Assembly (NCBI GenBank): GCA_002410325.1
Contig: DHRK01000061.1
Location: 1-64,000 of the forward strand
Length of the DNA: 64,000 nt
Direction: 5' to 3'
Source: Syntrophomonas sp. UBA5314
Lineage (GTDB): Bacteria; Bacillota; Syntrophomonadia; Syntrophomonadales; Syntrophomonadaceae
Made by a program: the position numbers and the translations under genes. Positions 23,432-31,706 of this stretch are shown here, one piece after another. Under the pieces are notes generated by a model. It ran no database searches. It saw nothing but the letters and a program-made list of their open reading frames with translations, and was not told the DNA's origin. Numbering within the stretch: position 1 is the stretch's first letter; each line of letters starts with the position of its first letter.

Positions 23432-26077
23432 TTATAGCAATGTAACGAACCCCCGGGTGCCGTCAATGAGGATTGGCTGCCCGTCCTTTATTTTTCGGGT
23501 CGCGTCATCCACTCCCACCACGGCCGGAATCCCGTATTCCCTGGCCACCACCGAACCGTGGGTCATCAGTCCGCCCACTTCAGTGACCAGCCCGGCGGCC
23601 AGGGAGAATAAAGGGGTCCAGCTGGGGTCCGTATAGGGGGCCACCAGTATGTCTCCCGGTTCCATTCTGGCCTCGGCCAGGCGCAGCACCACCCTGGCCC
23701 GGCCTTGCACGGTCCCTGCCGAAACCGGGCTTCCGGCCAGGGCGCCGGGGGGCAGATTCGCCAGCGCCTGGCCTTGAATGATTTCACCTTCGCTGGTCAT
23801 GGCCCGGGGAGGCCGGCGTTTTTGGTCCAGTTCATATTTTTCTTTTCTCTGCGCTATCAGCCCGGCATCCACTTGCTGTTGGGCCGTTATTTCTTTGATC
23901 TCCTGCAAAGAAAACCAGAAGATGTCTTCCCGATCCGCCAATGCGCCCCGTTCAACCAGCCGGTCCGCTTCCTCCAGCAGAGCCTGCTTTATGAAGTATA
24001 AATTCTGCACGATATAATATTTGGGATGCTCCCGGATTCCGATCAAAGCGCGGTGAACCTTCAGCAGCCTTCTCATCGTCAAAACTTTAAAATACCCCCG
24101 GGGCCGCCGGCGCAGGCGTTCCAACAGGTGCCGGGCGGCTTTTTCCGCCTCTTCCTGGCCCCGGGCAAAATCCTGGCGGTGCTGGCCAGGGCCATGCCCG
24201 TCGATATGATTAATCAGGATGGGCACGATCTGCGTAGGGTTTTCATACCAGCGCGGCCGGGTCAGGTCGATTTCCCCGGTGCCCCTCATGCCGTAACGTT
24301 CGAAAAAGCGTTGAAAACCGGGCAGGACCGCCGGGCCGCCGGGCACTTTCTCTAGATCTTGAAAAAAGCTCTCATCCCGGGCTGTTTTCAAGTAATCTAC
24401 CACTTGCGGACAGGTCCTTAAAGAGTCGGCCAAATCCCCTAGTTCCAGGCCCATTTCCGTAGTAATATTCCCCGGTGGCGATTTGCTGATATCCGTTAGC
24501 CCGGATTCATCGCCCAACCAGGCCCGGGCAAGATTGCGGATCAGGAAATAGGAGCCGATGGCGGGGGGAAGGATGCGCGCTACGCGGGGCAGAAAATCCG
24601 GCATCAGCCGGGAGAGCATTTCCTGGATTGCTGCAATTCTGTCCCCACCGGAAAGGGAACTCAGCCGCAGGCGATTCTGCTGCACGTGGGAGGCGATATA
24701 CCGGTTCATTTCCTCCAGGGTTTGATCGTTATTGCGGTAGAGAATGCGGGCGACGAAATTGAGGACAATAGGCAGAGCCGTCCTTATCATAGGCCGGGAG
24801 ACTTTTTTTTCAGGCCCCAGAGCATCCTGAAACTCCTCTCTTTCTATAAACGCCTCTACCGACCGGCTGATGGACTCATCCAGGGCGGGCAGGATATGGG
24901 GAAGCCGCTTACGAATCTGCCGGTAGCCGAGCAGGGGAGTAATATCGCCATAGAGCCGGCCGCCCAGTTCCTGAAGATAGGAGCATTCCCCGGTAGGAAC
25001 AGGTTTGCCCAGGGGAACCAGGGTCCGGAGAACCGATACGCCCAGCGGCTTCATGGCATCGGTCATCATCTGGGGGTGGCCGATGGAAATAAACAAGTGG
25101 ACCTTTTCGTCATGGATGCGCGGTTGAGGATAAAGCGTCGTAATCGGCCGGCTCTGGAGAATGAATATCTGGCCTTCGGCAATGGCCCATTCGATGTCCT
25201 GGGGGCTTCCAAAATGCTGCTCGATCTTTTTGCCCAGCCGGGCCAGTTGCAAAGCCTGCTCGTCGGATAAGGCGGGCGAAACGGCCTTTTTTTCAAGGAG
25301 GTCGGCCTTTTCCGTGCCCCCCTCCGCCCTGGCCTTGATGCACAAGTTCTTTACTGATAATTGTTTCCTAATCAGTTTTTCGTTTTTTACCTGGTACAAA
25401 TCGGCGGATACCTGGCCGGAGACCAGGGCCTCACCCAGGCCGAAGCTGGCGTCAATGGAGGTGATCCGCCGGTTGCCGCTTACCGGGTCGGCCGTGAACA
25501 TAATCCCGGAGACTTCGGAAAATATCATCTGCTGAATAACAACGGCCAGTTGAACTTTTCGGTGGGAATAGCCGTTTTGGCGACGATAGACAATGGCCCG
25601 GTCTGTAAACAGGGAGGCCCAGCAATGAAGGACGGCGTTGAGGAGTTGTTCCGGCCCCCGCATGTTCAAAAAAGTATCCTGCTGCCCGGCAAAGGAAGCT
25701 CCCGGGAGGTCCTCCGCGGTAGCGCTGGACCGCACCGCATAAGCTTCATGGCTGCCGGTTTCCTGCCAGGCCTGGAGGATTTCTGCTGAGATCTCTTCCG
25801 GCATCGGTAGACTCAGCAGATGGGTGCGGATTTGCTCTCCCAGTTGCTGCAGCGCTTCGACGGCGTCTGCTTTCAAGCTATCCAGAGCGTCCAGGAGGCG
25901 GCTTAACTCATGGCTGCTGGAGATAAATTTCCGGTAGGCTCTGGTGGTAACGCAGAAGCCGGGAGGGACTAAAAGACCGGCAATCCGGGTCAACTCACCC
26001 AAATTGGCGCCCTTGCCCCCCGCCACGGCTACACTCCCTTTATCCAAGCCGGTCAAAGGCTGTATATAGTGATTCAT
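23432..26077 (-). CDS. PEP-synthase-like dikinase, rifampicin phosphotransferase type
   Basis: This is an ATP-dependent phosphotransferase. The N-terminal ATP-grasp domain (about 1-310) has GGKGANLGELTRI, AYAVRSSATAEDLPGASFAGQ and QDIEWAIAEGQIFILQSRPIT. A middle helical domain follows. The swivelling phosphohistidine domain carries LMTHGSVVAREYGIPAVVGV with catalytic His 41 residues from the C-terminus. The PEP/pyruvate TIM-barrel of true PEP synthase is absent. Architecture, the His position and the length (881 aa) fit rifampicin phosphotransferases (about 867 aa), so a resistance role is plausible but unproven. The start at ATG 26077 is preferred over 26095 because GGGAG lies upstream of it. 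Confidence 0.82.
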   Translation of the reverse strand: MNHYIQPLTGLDKGSVAVAGGKGANLGELTRIAGLLVPPGFCVTTRAYRKFISSSHELSRLLDALDSLKADAVEALQQLGEQIRTHLLSLPMPEEISAEILQAWQETGSHEAYAVRSSATAEDLPGASFAGQQDTFLNMRGPEQLLNAVLHCWASLFTDRAIVYRRQNGYSHRKVQLAVVIQQMIFSEVSGIMFTADPVSGNRRITSIDASFGLGEALVSGQVSADLYQVKNEKLIRKQLSVKNLCIKARAEGGTEKADLLEKKAVSPALSDEQALQLARLGKKIEQHFGSPQDIEWAIAEGQIFILQSRPITTLYPQPRIHDEKVHLFISIGHPQMMTDAMKPLGVSVLRTLVPLGKPVPTGECSYLQELGGRLYGDITPLLGYRQIRKRLPHILPALDESISRSVEAFIEREEFQDALGPEKKVSRPMIRTALPIVLNFVARILYRNNDQTLEEMNRYIASHVQQNRLRLSSLSGGDRIAAIQEMLSRLMPDFLPRVARILPPAIGSYFLIRNLARAWLGDESGLTDISKSPPGNITTEMGLELGDLADSLRTCPQVVDYLKTARDESFFQDLEKVPGGPAVLPGFQRFFERYGMRGTGEIDLTRPRWYENPTQIVPILINHIDGHGPGQHRQDFARGQEEAEKAARHLLERLRRRPRGYFKVLTMRRLLKVHRALIGIREHPKYYIVQNLYFIKQALLEEADRLVERGALADREDIFWFSLQEIKEITAQQQVDAGLIAQRKEKYELDQKRRPPRAMTSEGEIIQGQALANLPPGALAGSPVSAGTVQGRARVVLRLAEARMEPGDILVAPYTDPSWTPLFSLAAGLVTEVGGLMTHGSVVAREYGIPAVVGVDDATRKIKDGQPILIDGTRGFVTLL

Positions 26078-26255
26078 AGCTAACGGGTCTCCCATAAAGT
26101 TTTTTTACTAGTATACCCGCATTCCCGGAAATAGGCAGATGTAGACGGGATGGTTCTGGAGATGGTGAAGGGATGTGTCAACAAGCCGCTTATCAGTGCG
26201 GCAGTGCTATCGGATGTTCCTTGAGCGCAATCTGTTGCCCCTTTGCAGCTTGCTT

Positions 26256-26279
26256 AATGGTTCCATATATGATACCATT
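26256..26279 (+). promoter_or_regulatory. candidate hicAB operator/promoter
   Basis: AATGGT and ACCATT form a perfect 6-bp inverted repeat with a 12-base spacer. It overlaps a possible -10 (TATATG) 17 bases after TTGCAG (26243-26248). HicB proteins commonly repress their own operon at such sites. Confidence 0.45.
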
Positions 26280-26301
26280 ATTAGCGGGTGGTGATACCAA
26301 T

Positions 26302-26556
26302 ATGACTAAGCGCGAAAAGCGACTTCAACGTATGCACAACAATCCCCACGATGTAAACTTTGAAGATATTGACCGATTATTACTCGACAACGGATTCGAG
26401 CGGCATCAACCCAGTGGGGGCTCAAGCCATTATATCTATCGCCACCGAAAATTGCACGACAAACTATCGATTCCATATAACCGGCCTGTTAAAGCGATCT
26501 ATATTAAACAGGCCCTTGCCGCAATCGAATCTCTTAAAGAAAGAGGGGATAAATAA
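26302..26556 (+). CDS. hicA: HicA family mRNA interferase toxin
   Basis: This is the ribosome-independent RNase toxin of a type II toxin-antitoxin pair. It has 84 aa, with the dsRNA-binding-like HicA fold. DIDRLLLDNGFERHQPSGGSSHYIYRH contains the catalytic His in the GSSH motif (quoted pieces: LLLDNGFERHQPSGG, SSHYIYRH). LSIPYNRPVKAIYIKQAL completes the domain. A longer in-frame frame begins at 26173. The start at ATG 26302 is chosen because of the GGGTGGTG upstream and family length. Its stop overlaps the hicB start (TAATG). The N-terminus is a little longer than the minimal HicA. Confidence 0.88.
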   Translation: MTKREKRLQRMHNNPHDVNFEDIDRLLLDNGFERHQPSGGSSHYIYRHRKLHDKLSIPYNRPVKAIYIKQALAAIESLKERGDK

Positions 26557-26903
26557 TGAAAAACTTGGAATATTACCTTGACTTAAATTACGATATCGTA
26601 CTCAGGCAATTAAACGATGATGAGGGTGGCGGTTGGTTTGCTGAAATCCCCCTTCTCCCCGGCTGCATGTCAGATGGCGAAACTCCCGAAGAAGCATTAA
26701 AAAACATAAATGATGCTAAAAAGTGTTGGATAGAAGTTGCTCTTCAGCACCATGATAATATTCCTGAACCTGTTGATAATCAATATTCCGGCCAATTACG
26801 AATTCGCATCCCTAAAACCCTGCACAAGTCTCTGGCCGAAAGAGCCAAGCAAGAAAAAGTAAGCTTAAACCAGTTAATTCTTCATAAGCTCTCTATGAAC
26901 TAG
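26556..26903 (+). CDS. hicB: HicB family antitoxin
   Basis: This is the antitoxin and autoregulator of HicA, 115 aa. The N-terminal RNase-H-like fold shows YDIVLRQLNDDEGGGWFAEI, then PLLPGCMSDGETPEEAL, the HicB hallmark. The C-terminus (about 88-115, LRIRIPKTLHKSLAERAKQE) is a ribbon-helix-helix DNA-binding domain. It is translationally coupled to hicA. The pair looks intact. Confidence 0.92.
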   Translation: MKNLEYYLDLNYDIVLRQLNDDEGGGWFAEIPLLPGCMSDGETPEEALKNINDAKKCWIEVALQHHDNIPEPVDNQYSGQLRIRIPKTLHKSLAERAKQEKVSLNQLILHKLSMN

Positions 26904-27036
26904 CTCCCCTCCAGAGCCCCGGCGTACCTGATCCGGGATGTGCTTGAAGATAAATAGAGGGAATTTCAATCCGGTCATTAAAATCCCCTCGGTCAACTGG
27001 ACCCATCGACAGACTCTTGTTGTTTGTGGTTGATGT

Positions 27037-27849
27037 TTATTGATCTATTACCAATTGTATTTCTGTGATAAACTTTTTGGGGCTGCGGGGCAGGATCATT
27101 CCCGGGCCTTTTAAATAGACTTCTCTGCTGGGGGAAAGGATTTTCAAGCCGGTCTGGTTGACGTAATCAATCAGCTTCTTGTATGAATCGCCCAGGGTCT
27201 CATAGGGGCCTTTATGAATAATGCTCACCGCCTGGCCGCCTTTCAACAAGCGGCTCTTAATTCCGTCGCCTTCGACTGAAATTTTTACCGGTACACAGGC
27301 CTCGATATCGGCGTCCTCCTCCTTGTAGTCCGTGTCATAATACAGAAAAAAGGGACTGCCGCCGGCATGCCTGCCGCACAGTTTATACAGTCTGGGGAAA
27401 TAAACTCCCGCGTCCTGATACCTGCCGCGGAAGCGAATGGATGCTATCAGGGTATCCGGGATGTCTTTTATCACAATATCCGCGCTTTTATTCATCTCAT
27501 AAACCTCCTCGGCTTGCCGGGTCTGCTTTATAAAAGCGGCCAGCTTTTTCTCCATGCTTTCATAGTCAGCCATTTTCCGGGCGATTTCTTTTTGCTTATC
27601 GGCCATGTAGTCCAGCAGTTCGGAATCGTCCTGACAGTTGTCCAGTATCTCTTTAATCTCTTTGATGGAGAAATCGAGATGCTTGAGTTCCTGGATAGCC
27701 CTGGCCCTATCCAGGGATTTCGCATCATAATACCGGTAGCCGGTGTCTGGGTCGATGCGACCTGGTTCGAGCAATCCGCATTCATGATAATAGCGGAGGG
27801 TTTTTATACTGAGGCGGGATATGCGCGAAAAATCCCCTATCTGGTACAT
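27037..27849 (-). CDS. MerR-family regulator with GyrI-like effector domain (BmrR type)
   Basis: This multidrug-type transcription activator has 270 aa. The winged HTH (1-70) has YQIGDFSRISRLSIKTLRYY and GLLEPGRIDPDTGYRYY. A coiled-coil linker covers about 75-115. The GyrI-like ligand domain (about 120-270) has DVVIK-type openings and GPYETLGDSYKKLIDYV. It follows the 163-aa membrane protein gene by 30 bases on the minus strand, so both are transcribed from the promoter at 28396-28426, whose 19-bp spacer dyad is the expected binding site. I infer ligand-induced autoactivation of the pair. Confidence 0.92.
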   Translation of the reverse strand: MYQIGDFSRISRLSIKTLRYYHECGLLEPGRIDPDTGYRYYDAKSLDRARAIQELKHLDFSIKEIKEILDNCQDDSELLDYMADKQKEIARKMADYESMEKKLAAFIKQTRQAEEVYEMNKSADIVIKDIPDTLIASIRFRGRYQDAGVYFPRLYKLCGRHAGGSPFFLYYDTDYKEEDADIEACVPVKISVEGDGIKSRLLKGGQAVSIIHKGPYETLGDSYKKLIDYVNQTGLKILSPSREVYLKGPGMILPRSPKKFITEIQLVIDQ

Positions 27850-27879
27850 GATATATACTCCTTAACCAAACTGTCTGTT

Positions 27880-28371
27880 CTATGCACTGGGCTTGCCAGT
27901 CATGTCAAAGCCCAGGATCCGGTTAAAAGCCTCGGGGTGCCCGGCCGCATAGTTCTGCTGGAACCCGATGAAAGGTGCAAAGAACAGAATGCCCAGCAGA
28001 AGGCCGACTGCAGCCGACTTGTAGTCCGCCGTCCGGAAGGTTTCGTACAAAACCCAGGCAATGGTGGAGACCATCAGGATATGGCTCACCTGGGCAATTA
28101 AATTGTAGCCGTTCCAGGGGAAAATAAAAAGGCCCAGCCCGCCGAAGAAAAACAGGGGCAGAATAGCGATATGCAGGGCGGTCCGGTCCTTGCTTGCCAG
28201 GTAGATCACAAAACCGATCAGATAGGCGATATTGGACGGGGTGCAGGCATTGAAAACCAGCCATTCCAGCGGGCTGACTTTCATTACATTCAAGAAATAA
28301 TGAGTGCTGTTGGCGGTGGACAGGAACAGGAGCGTCGCCAGTCCGATTCCCACTTTGTTCATCTCCATCAC
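27880..28371 (-). CDS. membrane protein of the MerR operon, unknown
   Basis: This 163-aa protein has about five membrane helices (near 8-24, 36-58, 66-84, 90-110 and 118-140). It is not a known drug pump. It is the first gene of the MerR operon, so it is probably the regulated output. Start codons GTG 28371, ATG 28368 and ATG 28362 are all possible; GGGAGA just upstream best suits 28362. I recognise no family with confidence. Confidence 0.72.
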   Translation of the reverse strand: MMEMNKVGIGLATLLFLSTANSTHYFLNVMKVSPLEWLVFNACTPSNIAYLIGFVIYLASKDRTALHIAILPLFFFGGLGLFIFPWNGYNLIAQVSHILMVSTIAWVLYETFRTADYKSAAVGLLLGILFFAPFIGFQQNYAAGHPEAFNRILGFDMTGKPSA

Positions 28372-28395
28372 TCTCCCATCTTTTGTCCTATCTCA

Positions 28396-28426
28396 ACGAT
28401 AGGCCCTCCAGTTAGGGGAGAGTCAA
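28396..28426 (-). promoter_or_regulatory. MerR-type promoter with 19-bp spacer and dyad
   Basis: On the minus strand TTGACT (28426-28421), exactly 19 bases and TATCGT (28401-28396). The spacer contains the dyad CTCCCCTAACTGGAGGG, closely resembling the BmrR-type operator. Over-long 19-bp spacers are the hallmark of MerR-activated promoters. It drives the 163-aa gene and the merR gene. Confidence 0.82.
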
Positions 28427-28500
28427 GAGTGAGCCAAACTCACATGTCTCTAAAGATGCTAATCTTAATTTGCCTTATATTTATACGATTCACCAATACC

Positions 28501-28959
28501 TTAATCATCGCTATCATTCTTGTCGTTGACTCTCTTTATTATGGCTGCAATCAGCGAAATGAGCAAACCAGCAGCCGATACAATAAAGAGAATTAACGCG
28601 GAATTATCTTTTGTATTTTCAACAACAGATTGAGTCGATAAATTTCCAAAGAGATTAAAAGCGGTTATCACAAGAACAATAGAAAAGGCTATTGCTATAA
28701 TCAAGGATATTACAGTTTTTCTATTTTGAGCTTTGGGAGGCAGATATGCGTTAGCCACTATCAATCTAATAAGGTATATACTCATGCAAACCATAATGAT
28801 TATCATAATGTTTGCAGGATATGTAAGCCAGCGAATTCCCACCCCATAAAGACCGGAATCAAGTAAAAGAGCATAAAACATCAGCATGAACATTTGATTG
28901 CCAATGCTATTACGGTTTTCTTTTTGCATTTCGTCCAGACCATTTTTATTTATTTCCAT
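28501..28959 (-). CDS. membrane protein paired with XRE regulator (DUF6773-like)
   Basis: This 152-aa membrane protein is encoded after a short XRE regulator. Its start is placed at ATG 28959 because GGGAGG lies 9 bases upstream; the longer frame from 29019 lacks a site. There are four helices (about 22-40, 48-67, 82-102 and 118-138), then a charged tail. Such XRE-plus-membrane-protein pairs, with the regulator reading into the membrane gene, are frequent in Clostridia and Bacilli and often mark a self-regulated cassette. Its function is unknown. Confidence 0.72.
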   Translation of the reverse strand: MEINKNGLDEMQKENRNSIGNQMFMLMFYALLLDSGLYGVGIRWLTYPANIMIIIMVCMSIYLIRLIVANAYLPPKAQNRKTVISLIIAIAFSIVLVITAFNLFGNLSTQSVVENTKDNSALILFIVSAAGLLISLIAAIIKRVNDKNDSDD

Positions 28960-29161
28960 GCTCATCATCCTCCCAAAAAAGTTGGTCAAGGGTTTTGCCA
29001 AGAACCTTGCAAATTGCAATACACAGATTTATCGAAGGGTTATAGTCGCCTTTTTCGATAGCGTTTATTGTTTGGCGAGCGACTCCGACAGCATCCGCAA
29101 GGTCTTTTTGCGTCATGTCTTTCGCTGCTCGTGCACCTTTTATTCGTAAATTTTTTCCCAT
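28946..29161 (-). CDS. XRE-family HTH regulator, short (YozG-like)
   Basis: This 71-aa DNA-binding protein is a single HTH_3 domain: LRIKGARAAKDMTQKDLADA, VGVARQTINAIEKGDYNPSI. The tail LGKTLDQLFWEDDE is typical of this short subfamily. The start at ATG 29161 has AGGAGG 7 bases upstream; the frame from 29200 is longer but unsupported. It overlaps the following membrane-protein gene by 14 bases, so the two are co-translated. Confidence 0.88.
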   Translation of the reverse strand: MGKNLRIKGARAAKDMTQKDLADAVGVARQTINAIEKGDYNPSINLCIAICKVLGKTLDQLFWEDDEHGNK

Positions 29162-29314
29162 CGTTAACCTCCTGCATGAATAGTAATACAAACAAGTCAT
29201 AATGTCAAATACATAATACTATAAATCATTTATATATGACATAAACGTGTAAGTTGTTTCTAAAGGCTATCGCGGCAGCTGATTGCTTGACAATGATTGG
29301 GATATTTCAAATTA

Positions 29315-29344
29315 TTGACAGACTCATTTGGCTGAGGATATAAT
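29315..29344 (+). promoter_or_regulatory. consensus promoter of the Phd-Uma2 gene
   Basis: TTGACA (29315-29320), an 18-base spacer and TATAAT (29339-29344) are both perfect consensus hexamers. Transcription would start near 29351, about 38 bases ahead of the ATG. Confidence 0.8.
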
Positions 29345-29357
29345 CAGATTAACTACT

Positions 29358-29374
29358 TTAGCTAAAATAGCTAA
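29358..29374 (+). promoter_or_regulatory. paired TAGCTA operator candidate
   Basis: Two palindromic TAGCTA boxes (29359-29364 and 29368-29373) are spaced 9 bases apart between the -10 and the ribosome site (GGAGG). Together they form TTAGCTAAAATAGCTAA. Phd/YefM proteins bind such short palindromes near their own promoters, so autorepression by the fusion protein is likely. Confidence 0.55.
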
Positions 29375-29388
29375 TTGGAGGCGGCCGC

Positions 29389-30126
29389 ATGAAAGTAAGT
29401 TCAACTGAAATTCAAAACAATTTTGGCAAGTACCTGATGCTTTCAGCTACCGAAGATATCATCATTACCCGCAACGGTACCGAAATAGCCAGGCTGTCGG
29501 CTGTCAGGGAGCTTAAACCGGGAGACAGCCCGGCGCCGGGTGTGCTGATGGAAAGGGCGGAAGACTACCGGTATGGCGGGAGAAGGGCTTCCTACGAGGA
29601 ATTTTTGGAACTGACCCGGGACAACGAGGAACGTTATGAATACATCGACGGGGAGATTTACCTGCTGTCTTCTCCGAAGACCAGACATCAAATAGCTTTG
29701 ACCGAACTTCTGGGTCTTTTTTTCAACTGGTTCCAGGGGAAAAAGGGTCGTGTGTTTGTGGCGCCCTATGACATCACCCTCCGGCGCAGTTTGGAAAATA
29801 TCAATGTGGTGCAGCCTGATATCATGGTGATCTGCGATCTGGAGGAAAAGCTGAACGAAAACGATTACTACATGGGAGTACCGGAGCTGGTGGTGGAAAT
29901 CTTATCGGAAGGCACCCGCAGCAAGGATCTTATTAAAAAGCTCGGCCTCTACATGGCATGCGGGGTCCGGGAGTACTGGATTGTAAACCCGCTTAACCGG
30001 GAGGTAACGGTTTACCTGTTTGAGGACTGGGACATCAAAAACAGCGCCACCTTTAGAAAATCGGAAAGCGCCCAATCCTATATCTTCGAAGGACTTACCG
30101 TTGAACTGGACCGGATCTTCAGGTAG
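29389..30126 (+). CDS. Phd/YefM antitoxin domain fused to Uma2 nuclease
   Basis: This is a 245-aa fusion. Residues 1-40 (MKVSSTEIQNNFGKYLMLSA, then IIITRNGTEIARL) are a Phd/YefM DNA-binding domain normally found as a separate antitoxin. Residues about 68-243 are a Uma2/DUF820 PD-(D/E)XK-like nuclease fold. It shows YEYIDGEIYLLSSPKTRHQ, VVQPDIMVI (D144), PELVVEILSEGT (E170), K184 and CGVREYWIVNP. Both parts look intact. The gene follows a perfect promoter and a paired palindrome. Its 3' end overlaps the convergent efflux gene by 8 bases. The cellular role of Uma2 proteins is unknown. Confidence 0.85.
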   Translation: MKVSSTEIQNNFGKYLMLSATEDIIITRNGTEIARLSAVRELKPGDSPAPGVLMERAEDYRYGGRRASYEEFLELTRDNEERYEYIDGEIYLLSSPKTRHQIALTELLGLFFNWFQGKKGRVFVAPYDITLRRSLENINVVQPDIMVICDLEEKLNENDYYMGVPELVVEILSEGTRSKDLIKKLGLYMACGVREYWIVNPLNREVTVYLFEDWDIKNSATFRKSESAQSYIFEGLTVELDRIFR

Positions 30127-31693
30127 TCACCGCGCTATCGTCTGACGGGGCGGGAGGGGAATCGGCTTCTTCCGCCTTATTCTCCCTGATAAAGAGAACC
30201 ATGAATATGGCTATACCTATCCCCAGGACGGTGACCAGCAGGGAATAATCGATGGCATCGATATAAGCCTGCTTTTGAAGCATTGAACTGATAATTGAAA
30301 TCCCCCAGTTATTGGCTTCTCCTGAAGAATAAACATAAGGCGCCAGTCCGGCCTGGTATTGTTTGAGCAGATCAAACGCCACCGGGTTAAAGGGCGTTAT
30401 CTGTTCCGCCATCCGGCTGTAATTCAAGGTCAGCCTTCCCTGAAGCAGGGTGGTCAAAAGGGTCACTCCCAGGGAACCTGAAATCTGTTTGATGATATTG
30501 TTGAGGGTGGAGGCTTTGCTGGCCAGGGCAGTGGGGATGGCGTTCATGCCGATGGTGGTTATCGGCATGAATACGATTCCCATGGCGATGCCGCGTATAG
30601 TAAGAACTGCAATTATCTCCGTTTTACTGGTGTCCAGATTGATAAAGGCCAGGACGTAGGATGATGCCAACAGGGCAAACAAGCCGGGAATGACCACCGG
30701 TTTGGCTCCTAATTTATCAAAAAGTTTGCCGCTGATAGGCATGCTGAGGCCCATGGCGATTGCGGAAGGCAGCATAATGATGCCGGTCTCCATGGCGGAG
30801 TAGCCTCGCAGATTCTGCAGATATACAGGCACCAGGTATACTCCGCCGATCAGGGAAAAAGCCAGGATGGACTGAATGAGCTGGCTGATGCTGAAGTCAA
30901 AGTTTTTTAAAACCCGCAGATCGAGCAGGGGCTCAGGGTGGTACAGCTCATTGATGATAAACATGATCAGGGAGAAGCACCCCAGGGCAAGCAGCAGGGG
31001 ATATTTAATATTCGACCAGTCGATGGAAGAACTTTTTCCCAGCACGTATAGAATGCTGACCAGGCCTGCCGCCGAAGTGAAAAAGCCGATGTAATCGAAG
31101 CGGGGGAAGGGTTTCAAGGGCGTTTTCGCTAAAATTATCTGAGCGGTGATTATTCCCAGTATTCCCAAAGGAACATTGAGGTAGAAGATAAGCCGCCAGT
31201 CCAAATACTGAATAATGTAGCCGCCCAGAGTGGGGCCGATGGCCGGGGCGGCCACGGCCGAAACGCCCCAAAAACCCAAAGCGGTGCCCCGTTCCGCCGG
31301 GGGGAAGGTTTCTATAACCATGGTCATGCCCACGGGTAGAATCATGCCTCCGCCTATCGCCTGGAGAACCCGAAAGCAGATCATGGCGCTGTCGCTCCAG
31401 GCCAGGCCGCAGAGCAGCGAGCCCAGGGTGAAGGTCGCCAGGGCAAACAGGAAGACCCGCTTGTTACCTAAAGTACCCATCAGATAAGCGGTGAGCGGTA
31501 CGATAGTGCCCAGGGTCAGAGTGTAGGCGGACAGAACCCATTGGATAGTCTCCAGGGATGAACCGAAAACGCTCATCATTTTGGCCACCGCTATATTCAC
31601 TATGCTGCTGTCCAGGGCGGCCATAAAGGTGCCGATGATCACCACGAGGAGGATCAACCACTTGTTTGACGCTGCTTGATTATTATCCTGCAT
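30119..31693 (-). CDS. DHA2-family MFS multidrug exporter (EmrB/QacA type)
   Basis: This is a proton-driven drug exporter of 524 aa with 14 predicted membrane helices. Motif A-like and motif C-like elements are visible: LDSSIVNIAVAKM in helix 1, LGTIVPLTAYLMGTLGNKRVF and FWGVSAVAAPAIGPTLGGYI. This places it in the EmrB/QacA group. It is the last gene of the TetR-led operon after two adaptor proteins, 13 bases from the second. The stop region overlaps the convergent Phd-Uma2 gene. The substrate is unknown. Confidence 0.92.
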   Translation of the reverse strand: MQDNNQAASNKWLILLVVIIGTFMAALDSSIVNIAVAKMMSVFGSSLETIQWVLSAYTLTLGTIVPLTAYLMGTLGNKRVFLFALATFTLGSLLCGLAWSDSAMICFRVLQAIGGGMILPVGMTMVIETFPPAERGTALGFWGVSAVAAPAIGPTLGGYIIQYLDWRLIFYLNVPLGILGIITAQIILAKTPLKPFPRFDYIGFFTSAAGLVSILYVLGKSSSIDWSNIKYPLLLALGCFSLIMFIINELYHPEPLLDLRVLKNFDFSISQLIQSILAFSLIGGVYLVPVYLQNLRGYSAMETGIIMLPSAIAMGLSMPISGKLFDKLGAKPVVIPGLFALLASSYVLAFINLDTSKTEIIAVLTIRGIAMGIVFMPITTIGMNAIPTALASKASTLNNIIKQISGSLGVTLLTTLLQGRLTLNYSRMAEQITPFNPVAFDLLKQYQAGLAPYVYSSGEANNWGISIISSMLQKQAYIDAIDYSLLVTVLGIGIAIFMVLFIRENKAEEADSPPAPSDDSAVTT

Positions 31694-31706
31694 GGGGCAT
31701 CTCCTG

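Noticed and set aside
24686..25270. 194-codon plus-strand frame inside the dikinase gene
   Set aside because: It is antisense to well-conserved ATP-grasp sequence; typical GC-rich shadow.
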